In this document: one piece after another, positions 53,403 through 61,736 of the stretch
Layout of the letters: every line of letters begins with the position of its first letter
Numbering within the stretch: position 1 is the stretch's first letter
From: Desulfuromonadales bacterium
GTDB taxonomy: Bacteria; Desulfobacterota; Desulfuromonadia; Geobacterales; Pseudopelobacteraceae
DNA length: 64,000 nucleotides
Assembly: GCA_013349325.1 (NCBI GenBank)
Contig: DUZX01000006.1
Span: 1-64,000 of the forward strand
Reading direction: 5' to 3'
The notes under the pieces: model-generated
What the model was told of the DNA's origin: nothing
The model's database searches: none
What the model saw: only the letters and a program-made list of their open reading frames with translations
Translations under genes and position numbers: made by a program

Positions 53403-54042
53403 AATAGGCCCCTTCTGCTTGTAATATGTCGGCAATGGCCTGCATGACACGCTCGACGATCAGCAGGTGCGTTTCTTTGCAGTCTTCCAGTTGATACAGA
53501 TCATTGAAATTGAGCGGAGTGCCGAAAACGACGCGCCCCTGTAGTCCCACTCCCGGGAATTTCCATTCATTCAACCCGATTAAGGCGGTCGGTATGACAA
53601 CCGGTCGGGTGTCGTAGATTATTTTACCGACGCCGCGATTGCCGCTGCCCAATCGACCATCCTTATGTCGTGTCCCTTCCGGAAAGAGCATTACCTTCTG
53701 GTCGCGCAGTAGGTCGTTCAACGTGTGTACCGCCCTGACGTCACGTTTGCGTTTAACCGGAAAGGCTCCCCAGGATGTGTAGACCAGCCGCTGGAATGTT
53801 CTGGTAAACAGCTCTTCTTTGGCCGGTGCCCAGAGCATCTGCAGATGATTATGGCTGATGACGGCCCATGGCAGAAAAATAGTGTCGTAGGCCGAGATAT
53901 GGTTGGAAGCGATCAGCACAGGTCCGCAGGCCGGTATGTTTTCGCTGCCTCTGATAACAAATCTGTTCAGAAGTGACGCATAAAATCCGACTACATATAT
54001 GGAAAATGTTACCCAACAGCGCTGTAGCAGATGTGCCTTCAC
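53389..54042 (-). CDS. plsC: 1-acyl-sn-glycerol-3-phosphate acyltransferase (PlsC-like)
   Basis: 217 aa. Adds the second fatty acid to make phosphatidic acid in the inner membrane. HX4D motif SNHISAYD and the [10 protein letters not shown] motif are present, plus IPTALIGLN. An N-terminal hydrophobic stretch ([16 protein letters not shown]) anchors it. PlsC-like proteins include other acyltransferases, so the exact substrate is inferred. rnhA overlaps its end. Confidence 0.9.
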   Translation of the reverse strand: MKAHLLQRCWVTFSIYVVGFYASLLNRFVIRGSENIPACGPVLIASNHISAYDTIFLPWAVISHNHLQMLWAPAKEELFTRTFQRLVYTSWGAFPVKRKRDVRAVHTLNDLLRDQKVMLFPEGTRHKDGRLGSGNRGVGKIIYDTRPVVIPTALIGLNEWKFPGVGLQGRVVFGTPLNFNDLYQLEDCKETHLLIVERVMQAIADILQAEGAYCGEA

Positions 54043-54191
54043 GGTGTCCCTTGTACGAAAGTGCGATGGTGTGACGCCCTGCAGCTTATACCATACCGGA
54101 GCATATCAGGCAACCTCCCTCCCGAAACGCAAAAAATGCCGTGAAAACAGATCTGATGTGATATACATCTGCAGATGAGGAGCCGTTCTGT

Positions 54192-54539
54192 ATGCCTGAA
54201 TTTGCCGTGAGCGATGAAAAAAACCGCTGGTTACAGCTGAAGATGGCCGAATTAGGGGTACGGGAGGCGGACCTTGCCGAGAGCTTCGTCAGGTCATCCG
54301 GTAACGGTGGCCAGCATGTCAATAAAACTTCCAGCTGTGTCCAGCTGAAACATCTCCCGAGCGGCATTACCGTGATATGCATGCGTGAGAGAAGTCAGTC
54401 AGTAAACCGTTTTCTGGCCCGTCGCGAACTGTTGGAGCGGATCGAGGCTGCCTCCGGTGTGATCACTTCGGAGATGAAACGCATAGAAAAGTTGCGCAAG
54501 CAGAAAGACCGCCGCAGACGGCGCTCCGGAGGTGCATGA
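54192..54539 (+). CDS. Release-factor-like protein with GGQ motif
   Basis: 115 aa. Contains the catalytic peptidyl-tRNA hydrolysis motif in [14 protein letters not shown], followed by a basic tail ([13 protein letters not shown]) of the sort that ArfB-type rescue factors insert into the ribosome. It lacks the codon-recognition domains of RF1/RF2. The length is close to ArfB (about 140 aa) but the N-terminal region differs, so it is an RF-1 domain protein of the ArfB or rescue-factor class. A weak site, GAGGAGC, precedes the ATG. Confidence 0.9.
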   Translation: MPEFAVSDEKNRWLQLKMAELGVREADLAESFVRSSGNGGQHVNKTSSCVQLKHLPSGITVICMRERSQSVNRFLARRELLERIEAASGVITSEMKRIEKLRKQKDRRRRRSGGA

Positions 54540-54614
54540 AAATGGATACTTCCGTTGACATCCGTTTTGTAAGACGCTATACCACATAGCAATTTTATGT
54601 TCTGGAGGTTAAGA

Positions 54615-55793
54615 ATGAAGTTTGCAGCCGTTGTCACGCTGGTAGTGACGCTCTTCGCCGGTGCTGCCGGCGCCGAAAATGTTTCCAAACCGATTCCGAT
54701 CGGCATCGCTGTCGCTCAAACCAGCAATGTGGCACTGTTCGGTCAGGAGCAGATGAACGGCGCCAAAGTTGCGGAGAAGTATTTCAATATAAGCGGTATC
54801 AATGGAACGCCGATTAAGCTGATCAGCCAGGATACCGGGGGCGACGAAGCCGGAGCTATCAACGCTTTTCAGAATCTGGTAAGCAAGGAAAAGGTAGTTG
54901 GTATTGTCGGTCCGACGCTCTCGCAACAGGCGTTTGCTGCCGATCCGGTCGCCAACCGGCTGAAGGTGCCGGTAATCGCCCCTTCCAATACAGCCAAGGG
55001 AATCCCGCAGATCGGCGAGTTTGTCGGGCGCGTTTCAGCGCCGGTTGCCAAGGTTGCCCCCTTTGCAGTCACGCAGGCGCTTAAACTGAACCCGGCCATC
55101 AAGCGCGTAGCGATTCTGTATGCCCAAAATGACGCCTTCTGCTCATCTGAAACGACTATTTTTCAGCAGGCGGTCAAGCGTCAGAAGCTTGAGATTGCCA
55201 CGCTGCAGAAATTCATGACTACGGATACCGATTTTACCACGCAGGCCACGGCTGTCCTGCGAGCCAAGGCCGATCTGGTGATCATTTCCGGTTTGGCGGC
55301 TGATGGCGGTAACCTGGTCAAACAGCTGCGCCAGCTTGGCTACAAAGGGACTATTATCGGTGGTAACGGTTTTAATACCACCAATGTCTTCCCGGTCTGC
55401 GGCAAGAACTGTGAAGGTATCCTGGTCGCCCAGGCCTACAGCCCTTTGGCGCAGAACCCGCTTAACAAAGCCTTTGTTGATGAATACCGGCGCACATTCA
55501 TAAAAGATCCACCCCAGTTTGCCGCACAGTCGTTCACTGCAATTCAGCTTATTGTCGAGGGACTGCGCAAGGTGGAGATCGCCACCAAGAAAAAGATCAC
55601 GCAGCTGGATCTGGCAACTGTCCGGGTTGAACTCAACAAGGCTCTGCGCAAGGGATCGTATATGACGCCGCTGGGGGAGATCTCGCTTGATGCGGAAGGC
55701 GATATCAATCAACACTCGTTCTATGTATCCAAGATTAAAATGGATATCAGCGGTAAGGTTGGAGTATTTGCAATCGTTTCCGTCGTAAAATAG
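54615..55793 (+). CDS. livK: Branched-chain amino-acid ABC transporter, substrate-binding protein
   Basis: 392 aa. Signal peptide MKFAAVVTLVVTLFAGAAGA, then a type I periplasmic binding fold of the LivJ/LivK kind (IPIGIAVAQTSNVALFGQEQMNGAKVA, IVGPTLSQQAFAADPVANRLKVPVIAP, LKLNPAIKRVAILYAQNDAFCSSE). It binds leucine, isoleucine, valine or a related ligand. The ATG at 54615 follows GGAGG; the longer frame from 54597 is rejected. First gene of the liv operon. Confidence 0.92.
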   Translation: MKFAAVVTLVVTLFAGAAGAENVSKPIPIGIAVAQTSNVALFGQEQMNGAKVAEKYFNISGINGTPIKLISQDTGGDEAGAINAFQNLVSKEKVVGIVGPTLSQQAFAADPVANRLKVPVIAPSNTAKGIPQIGEFVGRVSAPVAKVAPFAVTQALKLNPAIKRVAILYAQNDAFCSSETTIFQQAVKRQKLEIATLQKFMTTDTDFTTQATAVLRAKADLVIISGLAADGGNLVKQLRQLGYKGTIIGGNGFNTTNVFPVCGKNCEGILVAQAYSPLAQNPLNKAFVDEYRRTFIKDPPQFAAQSFTAIQLIVEGLRKVEIATKKKITQLDLATVRVELNKALRKGSYMTPLGEISLDAEGDINQHSFYVSKIKMDISGKVGVFAIVSVVK

Positions 55794-55800
55794 CTCGTTA

Positions 55801-56751
55801 ATGTACACAGGTGAATACCTCCAGAATATCCTCAACGGCATCAGTATCGGCAGCGTGTACGCCATCTTCGCCCTCGGCTACACGCTGGTCTTTTCAATTC
55901 TTGGCATCATCAATTTTGCTCACGGCGCCGTTTTTACGCTGGGCGCCTACCTGACCTACAGTCTGGCGGTCGGCCACTTCGGTATCGGCGGCCTGCTGGC
56001 AGACATGCAGGTTCCGTTTCGACTCTCTTTTCCCCTCTCACTGCTGCTGGGTTCACTACTTTCGGGGGTATTCGGCGTGCTGATCGAACGTTGCGCGTTT
56101 CGCCCCCTGCGTTTGCGGGGCGCCGACCCGCTGCTGGCGCTGGTCAGCAGTCTCGGTGTGGCGCTGGTGACGATCAATGTCATCCAATACCTGGTCGGAT
56201 CCGAAATATATTCCTTTCCGTCAGAAGTATACGGAGATATCCGGCCGGCATTTACGTTTCAACGTGGCGATACAACGATCGTGCTGCGCACGGTGCAGCT
56301 GATCATCTTTGCTGTCAATATGACGGTTCTCGTGCTGCTGAGGTATCTGATCAGCTGCACGCGGGTCGGCAAGGCGCTGCGTGCGGTCGCCGAAAACTCT
56401 TCTACCGCGAGTCTGCTCGGGATCAATGTCGATCGCTTCATTCTCTATACCTTTTTTCTTTCCGGTTTTCTCGGCGGTATGGCTGGTGGGCTGGTCGGCA
56501 CCAGCTTCGGAATTGCAGGGCCATACTTCGGCGTCTCCTACGGACTGAAGGGGCTGGCGGTTATCGTGCTGGGCGGTTTGGGCAGTATTCCGGGGGCAGT
56601 GCTGGGTGGCATGGTAATCGGTCTGGCTGAGGCGTTTGTCCCGTCGGACTACAGCGCCTACAAGGAAGCGGTCGCCTTTGCCTATCTGTTTACCATGCTG
56701 CTGATCTGTCCGCGTGGTCTGCTTGGCCGTGCGACCATCGAGAAGGTGTAG
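55801..56751 (+). CDS. livH: Branched-chain amino-acid ABC transporter, permease LivH
   Basis: 316 aa, about eight membrane helices. Family signature LNGISIGSVYAIFALGYTLVFSILGIINFAHGAVF at the N-terminus and GLKGLAVIVLGGLGSIPGAVLGGMVIGLAEAF near the C-terminus. Begins 7 nt after livK. Forms the membrane pore with LivM. Confidence 0.94.
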   Translation: MYTGEYLQNILNGISIGSVYAIFALGYTLVFSILGIINFAHGAVFTLGAYLTYSLAVGHFGIGGLLADMQVPFRLSFPLSLLLGSLLSGVFGVLIERCAFRPLRLRGADPLLALVSSLGVALVTINVIQYLVGSEIYSFPSEVYGDIRPAFTFQRGDTTIVLRTVQLIIFAVNMTVLVLLRYLISCTRVGKALRAVAENSSTASLLGINVDRFILYTFFLSGFLGGMAGGLVGTSFGIAGPYFGVSYGLKGLAVIVLGGLGSIPGAVLGGMVIGLAEAFVPSDYSAYKEAVAFAYLFTMLLICPRGLLGRATIEKV

Positions 56752-56754
56752 GCC

Positions 56755-57666
56755 ATGGAAGGGTTCCTTCAAAATTATGGTTTTCTGCTGGTCACGCTGC
56801 TGCAGCAGTCGCTCCTGGCCTTTAGTCTCTATTTCCCGCTGATGGCGGGACAGCTGAGTCTGGCCAGTCCCGGCTTTTATGCGTTGGGGGGCTACATTGC
56901 CGCCATTATGTCTACGGCTCCAGAATGTACTCCGCTGCGTGAAAAGCTCGGCACCGGCATCTATCCGTTGGAGTGGCTGGCGGCCGGCCTGATCAGTGGC
57001 GTCCTGGCCCTTGTGATCGGCATTTCGGCGCTGCGTCTGCGCGGTATCTATCTGGCGCTGGCCACGATCGCCTTTGTGGAGATCCTGCGGGTTATCTGTC
57101 TGAATCTTGAGATTACCGGTGGAGCGATCGGCATCTTCGATATCCCGCAGCTGTTTGCAGAGCGCTGGTCGTATGGCCTGATCTTCGGACCGCTGCTGCT
57201 GTTGACGCTTCTGTTTGTCTACCGGCTTGAAAATTCCCGCACCGGCAGAGCCTTGAAAGCCATTCGTGAGGATGAACTGGCAGCCGGGGCCATGGGGATC
57301 CATACGACCTACTACAAGGTGCTGGCGTTTGTGATCGGCGCGGTGTTGGCCGGGATCGTCGGGGCCATGAGTGCCCCTTTTCTGAATACCTGGAACGCCC
57401 GCCAGGGAACCTTTGACGCATCGATATCCTACCTGGCCTATGTTCTGATCGGCGGCAGTCGCTCAATGTGGGGGCCGCTGCTGGGTGCTGTGCTTCTGGC
57501 CTCGCTTCCGGAGCTGCTCAGGCCGCTCAAGGATGCCCGTCTGATCATCAACGGCATGGTGCTGGTCGTTGCCAGTATCTATCTCCCGCAGGGGATTGTC
57601 GGTGCTCTGGGACGCCTCAAGCGCTGTGTCGTCAAGAATACCTCGCCGATGGGAGGTGAACGGTGA
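56755..57666 (+). CDS. livM: Branched-chain amino-acid ABC transporter, permease LivM
   Basis: 303 aa, about eight membrane helices. LivM-type motifs: FSLYFPLMAGQLSLASPGFYALGGYIAAIM, LRLRGIYLALATIAFVEILRVICLNLEITGGAIGI, RTGRALKAIREDELAAGAMGI. Follows livH after 3 nt and overlaps the livG start by 4 nt. Confidence 0.94.
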   Translation: MEGFLQNYGFLLVTLLQQSLLAFSLYFPLMAGQLSLASPGFYALGGYIAAIMSTAPECTPLREKLGTGIYPLEWLAAGLISGVLALVIGISALRLRGIYLALATIAFVEILRVICLNLEITGGAIGIFDIPQLFAERWSYGLIFGPLLLLTLLFVYRLENSRTGRALKAIREDELAAGAMGIHTTYYKVLAFVIGAVLAGIVGAMSAPFLNTWNARQGTFDASISYLAYVLIGGSRSMWGPLLGAVLLASLPELLRPLKDARLIINGMVLVVASIYLPQGIVGALGRLKRCVVKNTSPMGGER

Positions 57667-58427
57667 GCGTCATCATACAGGCGGATGGTCTCTGCCGTAA
57701 TTTTGGCGGGTTGCAGGCCGTTGATTCCGTTTCGTTCAGCGTTAACGAAGGGGAGATTTTCGGACTGATTGGCCCTAACGGTGCCGGCAAGACCACGCTT
57801 TTCAATCTGATTACCGGTCTGACGCCGGTCAGCAGCGGTAGTTTCAGCTATCAGGGGCGCGCGATTACCGGCCTGCCGCCGCATCGTATCGCCGGTCAGG
57901 GCATTGCCAGAACCTTTCAGAACATCCGTTTGTTCAAGGGGTTGAGCGTTCTTGAAAATGTGAGAATTTCGCAGCACGCCTGCACACGAACGGGACTTTT
58001 CAGTGGGATCCTGGGGCTGCCAGCCAGCCGTCGTGAAGAGCGGGAAGTGGAAGAGAAGGCGTGGGAAATTTTGAAGCTGATCGGGCTGTCGGGACGTGCT
58101 GCGGAGCTGGCCGGCAATCTGGCATACGGTGATCAGCGTCGTCTGGAGATCGGCCGTGCGCTGGCGCTGCAGCCGAAAGTGCTGCTGCTTGACGAACCGG
58201 CCGCCGGCATGAATGCTGCCGAAAAGCAGAGCCTGACCGGCTTTATCCGTGAAGTACGCGAGCTGTTTCATGTAACGATGCTGCTGATCGAGCATCACGT
58301 CCCGCTCGTCATGGGGCTGTGCGACAGAATTCTGGTACTGCATTTCGGCAGTATGATCGCCCTGGGCGATCCTGCAGCCGTGCAGCAGGATCAGGCTGTT
58401 ATCGAAGCCTACCTGGGGGCTGAATAG
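57663..58427 (+). CDS. livG: Branched-chain amino-acid ABC transporter, ATPase LivG
   Basis: 254 aa. Walker A GPNGAGKTT, Q-loop, the signature region LAYGDQRRLEIGRAL (Tyr-Gly-Asp-Gln in place of LSGGQ, typical of LivG), Walker B VLLLDEPAAGMN and the H-loop IEHH. GTG start in the GTGA overlap with livM. Confidence 0.95.
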   Translation: MSVIIQADGLCRNFGGLQAVDSVSFSVNEGEIFGLIGPNGAGKTTLFNLITGLTPVSSGSFSYQGRAITGLPPHRIAGQGIARTFQNIRLFKGLSVLENVRISQHACTRTGLFSGILGLPASRREEREVEEKAWEILKLIGLSGRAAELAGNLAYGDQRRLEIGRALALQPKVLLLDEPAAGMNAAEKQSLTGFIREVRELFHVTMLLIEHHVPLVMGLCDRILVLHFGSMIALGDPAAVQQDQAVIEAYLGAE

Positions 58428-58428
58428 C

Positions 58429-59139
58429 ATGGCGCTGCTGGAGCTTGAAAATGTTTCGGTCGCCTACGGAGCCATCCAGGCGGTTCGCAATCTCAATCTT
58501 GAAGTGCATGAGGGGGAAATTGTCACCTTGATCGGGGCCAATGGCGCCGGCAAGAGCAGCACTCTTCGGGCAATTTCGCGGCTGTTGAAACTACAGGCCG
58601 GGCGGATCCGTTTTGATGGCCGGGATATCAGCGACTCTGCATCGCACGCTGTCGTCCGCGCCGGTATAGCCCAGAGCCCGGAGGGACGGCAGGTGCTGAC
58701 GAAGCAGAGTGTGCAGGACAATCTGGAACTGGGTGCCTACGTGCGCCACGACCGTGCCGCTATCAAAGATGATATCGAGCGCATGTACCGGCTCTTTCCG
58801 CGTCTGGGGGAGCGTAAACAGCAGTCAGCCGGGACACTATCGGGGGGTGAACAGCAGATGCTGGCGATTGCCCGCGCCCTGATGAGTCGTCCACGCCTTT
58901 TGCTGCTTGACGAACCGAGTCTGGGGCTGGCGCCGCTGATCGTGCTGGAGATTTTTTCGATTATCCGTGAGCTTAACAGCGAAGGAACGACCATTCTTTT
59001 GGTTGAGCAGAATGCCAAGCTGGCGATGCAGCATGCACAGCGCACCTATGTCCTTGAAGCCGGACAAATCACCTTCTCCGGTCTTTCCCGCGAACTGCTC
59101 ACCGATGAACGGGTGCTGCACGCCTATCTGGGCGGCTAG
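58429..59139 (+). CDS. livF: Branched-chain amino-acid ABC transporter, ATPase LivF
   Basis: 236 aa. Walker A GANGAGKSS, signature LSGGEQQMLAIARALM, Walker B LLLLDEPSLGLAP and H-loop VEQN, the LivF pattern. Starts 1 nt after livG. Last gene of the operon; no terminator is obvious directly after it. Between 59140 and 59296 no gene is seen, only a weak stem near 59220-59254. Confidence 0.95.
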   Translation: MALLELENVSVAYGAIQAVRNLNLEVHEGEIVTLIGANGAGKSSTLRAISRLLKLQAGRIRFDGRDISDSASHAVVRAGIAQSPEGRQVLTKQSVQDNLELGAYVRHDRAAIKDDIERMYRLFPRLGERKQQSAGTLSGGEQQMLAIARALMSRPRLLLLDEPSLGLAPLIVLEIFSIIRELNSEGTTILLVEQNAKLAMQHAQRTYVLEAGQITFSGLSRELLTDERVLHAYLGG

Positions 59140-59296
59140 TTACAACGCCCACCTCCGATTCCTGCCATTACTCCACTTGCTTCACCGTTACGGACGGTAC
59201 ATCCGCCCCTTCGGTAGTATGAAAAAAGCAAGGCGGCTGAGTGGACGCTTTTTGAATACGTATGATGTCACCGGAAACTCAGAAACGTGCAGTTCA

Positions 59297-59535
59297 TTAC
59301 GGCAAAACGGACAATCCAAGCTCCTTGAGAAAGGCATTGTGCTTTTCCTTGGCCGTCTCGATGCTCTGCGTCAATGAAAGCAACTTCTCATTGACCGCCT
59401 GCAAATCGATTTCTTCCTCCGTCTGAGCGGTGCTGATGTAGCGCGAGATGTTCAGTTTGTAGCCTTCCTTCTCGATTCGCTCCATCGATATGCGAAAGAG
59501 AGCGGGATCTTGATTCAGAGAAATTTCTGTAAACG
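59297..59535 (-). pseudogene. C-terminal remnant of a type I restriction methylase subunit (HsdM)
   Basis: The frame is open from about 59535 (just after a TAA) to the stop at 59297. The sequence ALFRISMERIEKEGYKLNISRYISTAQTEEEIDL and AKEKHNAFLKELGLSVLP matches the C-terminus of HsdM proteins (YNLNISRYV...EEEIDL...HNXFLKELGL). The first in-frame ATG is at 59485. The methylase core is absent, and the adjacent bases are a terminator and a riboswitch, so this is a relic. Confidence 0.75.
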
Positions 59536-59541
59536 ATTAAT

Positions 59542-59573
59542 AAAAAAGGGCCAGATTACTAATCTGGCCCTTT
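59542..59573 (-). terminator. Intrinsic terminator behind the TPP riboswitch
   Basis: AAAGGGCCAGATT (59545-59557) and AATCTGGCCCTTT (59561-59573) form a perfect 13-bp stem with loop ACT. On the minus strand it is followed by T6 (59547-59542). It sits about 35 nt after the riboswitch aptamer, the usual place for an expression platform. Confidence 0.9.
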
Positions 59574-59602
59574 CGATTTATGGTTGCTGATAGCAAAAAC
59601 AA

Positions 59603-59712
59603 ACCTCCGGCATTACCCGGATCAGGTACGAAGGGTCGTGGTCCAGGCCACTCTCAGTCGAAACTCTCCCAGCATCGAGCCAATCTTAGATGATTGGTGC
59701 CCCACTGTTAAT
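59603..59712 (-). promoter_or_regulatory. TPP riboswitch (THI element), orphan
   Basis: Read on the minus strand, the sequence contains GGGGCACC, then CTGAGAG, then ACCCTTCGTACCTGATC, then CGGGTAATGCCGGAGG. These are the conserved blocks GGGGxGCC, CUGAGA, ACCCUUxxxACCUGAUC and GGxUAAUxCC of the thiamine-pyrophosphate aptamer, in the right order and spacing. A perfect terminator follows on the same strand. No thiamine gene or transporter lies behind it; only the HsdM relic and then livF in the opposite direction. Confidence 0.82.
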
Positions 59713-59853
59713 CCAATTTTCGGTTCTCTCACGTCTGCCACCTTCTCGTGGAATTATTTTTATTTCAAGATTTGTGCATGTTGATATTGACGCGTTTTTC
59801 TGGCATTGTACGCCATCCTGTGGACAAACTGCAGGTGGGGTGCGGAGGCGGTA

Positions 59854-60222
59854 ATGGCTGATAAACGGGACATCAGGCGGCAGAAAAAACGGATCTCAAT
59901 CCGCTTTGGTATTGATGAGGCCATCAGAATGGCCTTTACGGAAGATATTTCTGCAACCGGCATGTTTATCAAGTCCGCGAACATCATTGCTCCTAACACA
60001 AAGATACGTATTGAATTCATGTTGGCCGACGATTGTAAGGTAGAGCTGGAGGCACGCGTTATGTGGGCTAAAAAAGTGCCCCAGAACCTGTTCCATCTGG
60101 TAAAAAAAAGCGGTATGGGGGTTCACTTTCTCCGTTTTTTCTCCGGACGTGAGCATCTCGATGCCTATTTGTCAGAAATCGGCGCGACCCAAACAGTTTT
60201 AGAGGAGGATGGCCATGTGTAA
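59854..60222 (+). CDS. PilZ-domain protein
   Basis: 122 aa. PilZ domains bind cyclic di-GMP. The N-terminal RRQKKR provides the RxxxR motif and DISATGMF the D/NxSxxG motif; the remaining beta-barrel follows (RIEFMLADDCKVELEARVMWAKKV). The start at 59854 follows GGAGGCG; the longer frame from 59806 is not needed. Its end overlaps the next gene by 8 nt, so the two are coupled. Confidence 0.9.
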   Translation: MADKRDIRRQKKRISIRFGIDEAIRMAFTEDISATGMFIKSANIIAPNTKIRIEFMLADDCKVELEARVMWAKKVPQNLFHLVKKSGMGVHFLRFFSGREHLDAYLSEIGATQTVLEEDGHV

Positions 60223-61306
60223 AAAAGTCTTCATCGGTGCGACGGGGCAGCATTGCGGCAAGACGACCATCAGTCTGTCACTGATGCATCTGGCCAAAAA
60301 AAAATACGAGCGGGTCGGCTTCATGAAACCGATCGGTCCCAAATGGATAGAATTTAACGGCCTTTATGTGGATAAAGATGCGGCCATGTTTGCTTCCGTT
60401 TTCGGCATGGAGCAGGATGTGGCGTTGATGTCTCCGATGACGCTTACCCCCGGTACGACGCGCCGCTTCCTTGATGGCGAGATTTCTTCTTCCATGCCAC
60501 GGGAGTCAATCATGTCTGCCTGCGCGGAGTTGGAAAAAAAATATGATTTTCTGATTATTGAAGGGGCTGGTCACGGTGGTGTCGGCTCTGTGGTCGGAAT
60601 GAATAATGCCCGGATTGCGTCGCTTTTGGGAGCACCAGTCCTGCTGGTAACCGGTGGCGGAATCGGAAATGTTATTGACGCCGTCGAGTTGAATATTGCT
60701 CTGTACCAGCGCGAACAGGCAGATGTCCGTTTTGTGATTGCCAACAAACTGGATAAGGAAAAACGGGACAAATCCCTCGGTTACCTCCAAAAAGCTTTTG
60801 CCGACAGTGGCATGCAGGTCTTGGGAGCTTTTGACTATCTACCGGTACTGGCAGATCCGACGCTGTTGCATGTCTCGAAACTGATCGGATTGCCGCTCAA
60901 AGGTGAAGAGGGGGACCAGAATCGTATCTGCCATACCATTCAACTGGGGGCCGCCTCGTCTCAAAGAGTAATTGACCATCTCGAAGATTCCACTTTGCTG
61001 ATCGTAACCAGCTCCCGGGACGAATTGCTGGTTACGGCCTCTTCACTTCACCATATGCCGGAATTCAGAAAACTACTGGCCGGTTTGATAATCGCCGGGC
61101 ACGTTCCGGTGGCTGACATAACGCAGCGCATCATTGATGACAGCAATATCCCGTATATCCGCATCGAAGAGACGTCTTCCGAAATTTTTTATCAACTGCG
61201 TGAACACGTTTCGAAGATCGGACCGGAAGATACCGAAAAAATCGAGCTGATAAACTCGATTACAGAGCGCTATATTGACTTTGATGCGATTGATGCAAGT
61301 TTGTAG
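60215..61306 (+). CDS. P-loop protein with BioD-like and DRTGG domains
   Basis: 363 aa. N-terminal AAA_26/BioD-like domain with Walker A GATGQHCGKTTIS and DFLIIEGAGHGGVGSVVGMNN. The C-terminal part (VTSSRDELLVTASSLHHMPEF...LIIAGHVPVADITQRIIDDSNIPYI) fits a DRTGG domain, as in the N-terminal part of some phosphotransacetylases. Possible role as a sensor of nucleotide or acyl-phosphate; not established. Start ATG 60215 is 6 nt after GAGGAGG; ATG 60209 is too close to that site. Confidence 0.85.
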   Translation: MCKKVFIGATGQHCGKTTISLSLMHLAKKKYERVGFMKPIGPKWIEFNGLYVDKDAAMFASVFGMEQDVALMSPMTLTPGTTRRFLDGEISSSMPRESIMSACAELEKKYDFLIIEGAGHGGVGSVVGMNNARIASLLGAPVLLVTGGGIGNVIDAVELNIALYQREQADVRFVIANKLDKEKRDKSLGYLQKAFADSGMQVLGAFDYLPVLADPTLLHVSKLIGLPLKGEEGDQNRICHTIQLGAASSQRVIDHLEDSTLLIVTSSRDELLVTASSLHHMPEFRKLLAGLIIAGHVPVADITQRIIDDSNIPYIRIEETSSEIFYQLREHVSKIGPEDTEKIELINSITERYIDFDAIDASL

Positions 61307-61409
61307 ATCTTCCGGCTGCTAGTACGTAAAAACGGCAAATAGCTCTTGACGTTAGGCTGTATTTGCTATTTATAGGATACAATTCTCCATCAGGTCGTTC
61401 GGGATTAAT

Positions 61410-61733
61410 ATGATAGCATTAACGCGTATGGACAAGCAGGTCATGTACCTGAACCCTGATCATATAATCAGTGTCGAGGAGACTCCCGACACGGTCATTA
61501 CCCTTTTCAACGGCAACCGGTATCTGGTGACCGATACTGCCGCTTCAATAATCAGCAAAGTTATTGCTTTTCGTGCAAAAATCTCGCGTCGTGCGGCCTG
61601 TTCCCTTCCGAAGAAGTATCTGGGGCGGGCACGGATCAGCCAGTTTAAATATTCATGTGGAGCAAACGGCAGTGGATTTCCTGCTCCTCCGGTAGAACAT
61701 GCACATACTCCATTCCACAGTCGGGACTATTAG
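61410..61733 (+). CDS. flbD: FlbD-family flagellar protein with an unusual C-terminal extension
   Basis: 107 aa. Residues 1-55 match FlbD: MIALTRMDKQVMYLNPDHIISVEETPDTVITLFNGNRYLV...IISKVIAFR. FlbD is a small protein encoded beside motA in many flagellar clusters. The following about 50 residues (ARISRRAACSLPKKYLGRAR...HAHTPFHSRDY) are not seen in the usual 60-80-aa members. motA begins 3 nt after the stop. The upstream gap (61307-61409) holds an AT-rich inverted repeat around TTGACG. Confidence 0.85.
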   Translation: MIALTRMDKQVMYLNPDHIISVEETPDTVITLFNGNRYLVTDTAASIISKVIAFRAKISRRAACSLPKKYLGRARISQFKYSCGANGSGFPAPPVEHAHTPFHSRDY

Positions 61734-61736
61734 CGT

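Noticed and set aside
56221-57303. A 360-codon minus-strand frame inside livH-livM
   Set aside because: A composition shadow rich in Gln, Arg and His opposite two membrane-protein genes.
59220-59254. Possible terminator or recombination site after livF
   Set aside because: AAAAAGC and GCTTTTT can pair but the inner part does not form a stable stem; no site-specific recombination motif is evident.
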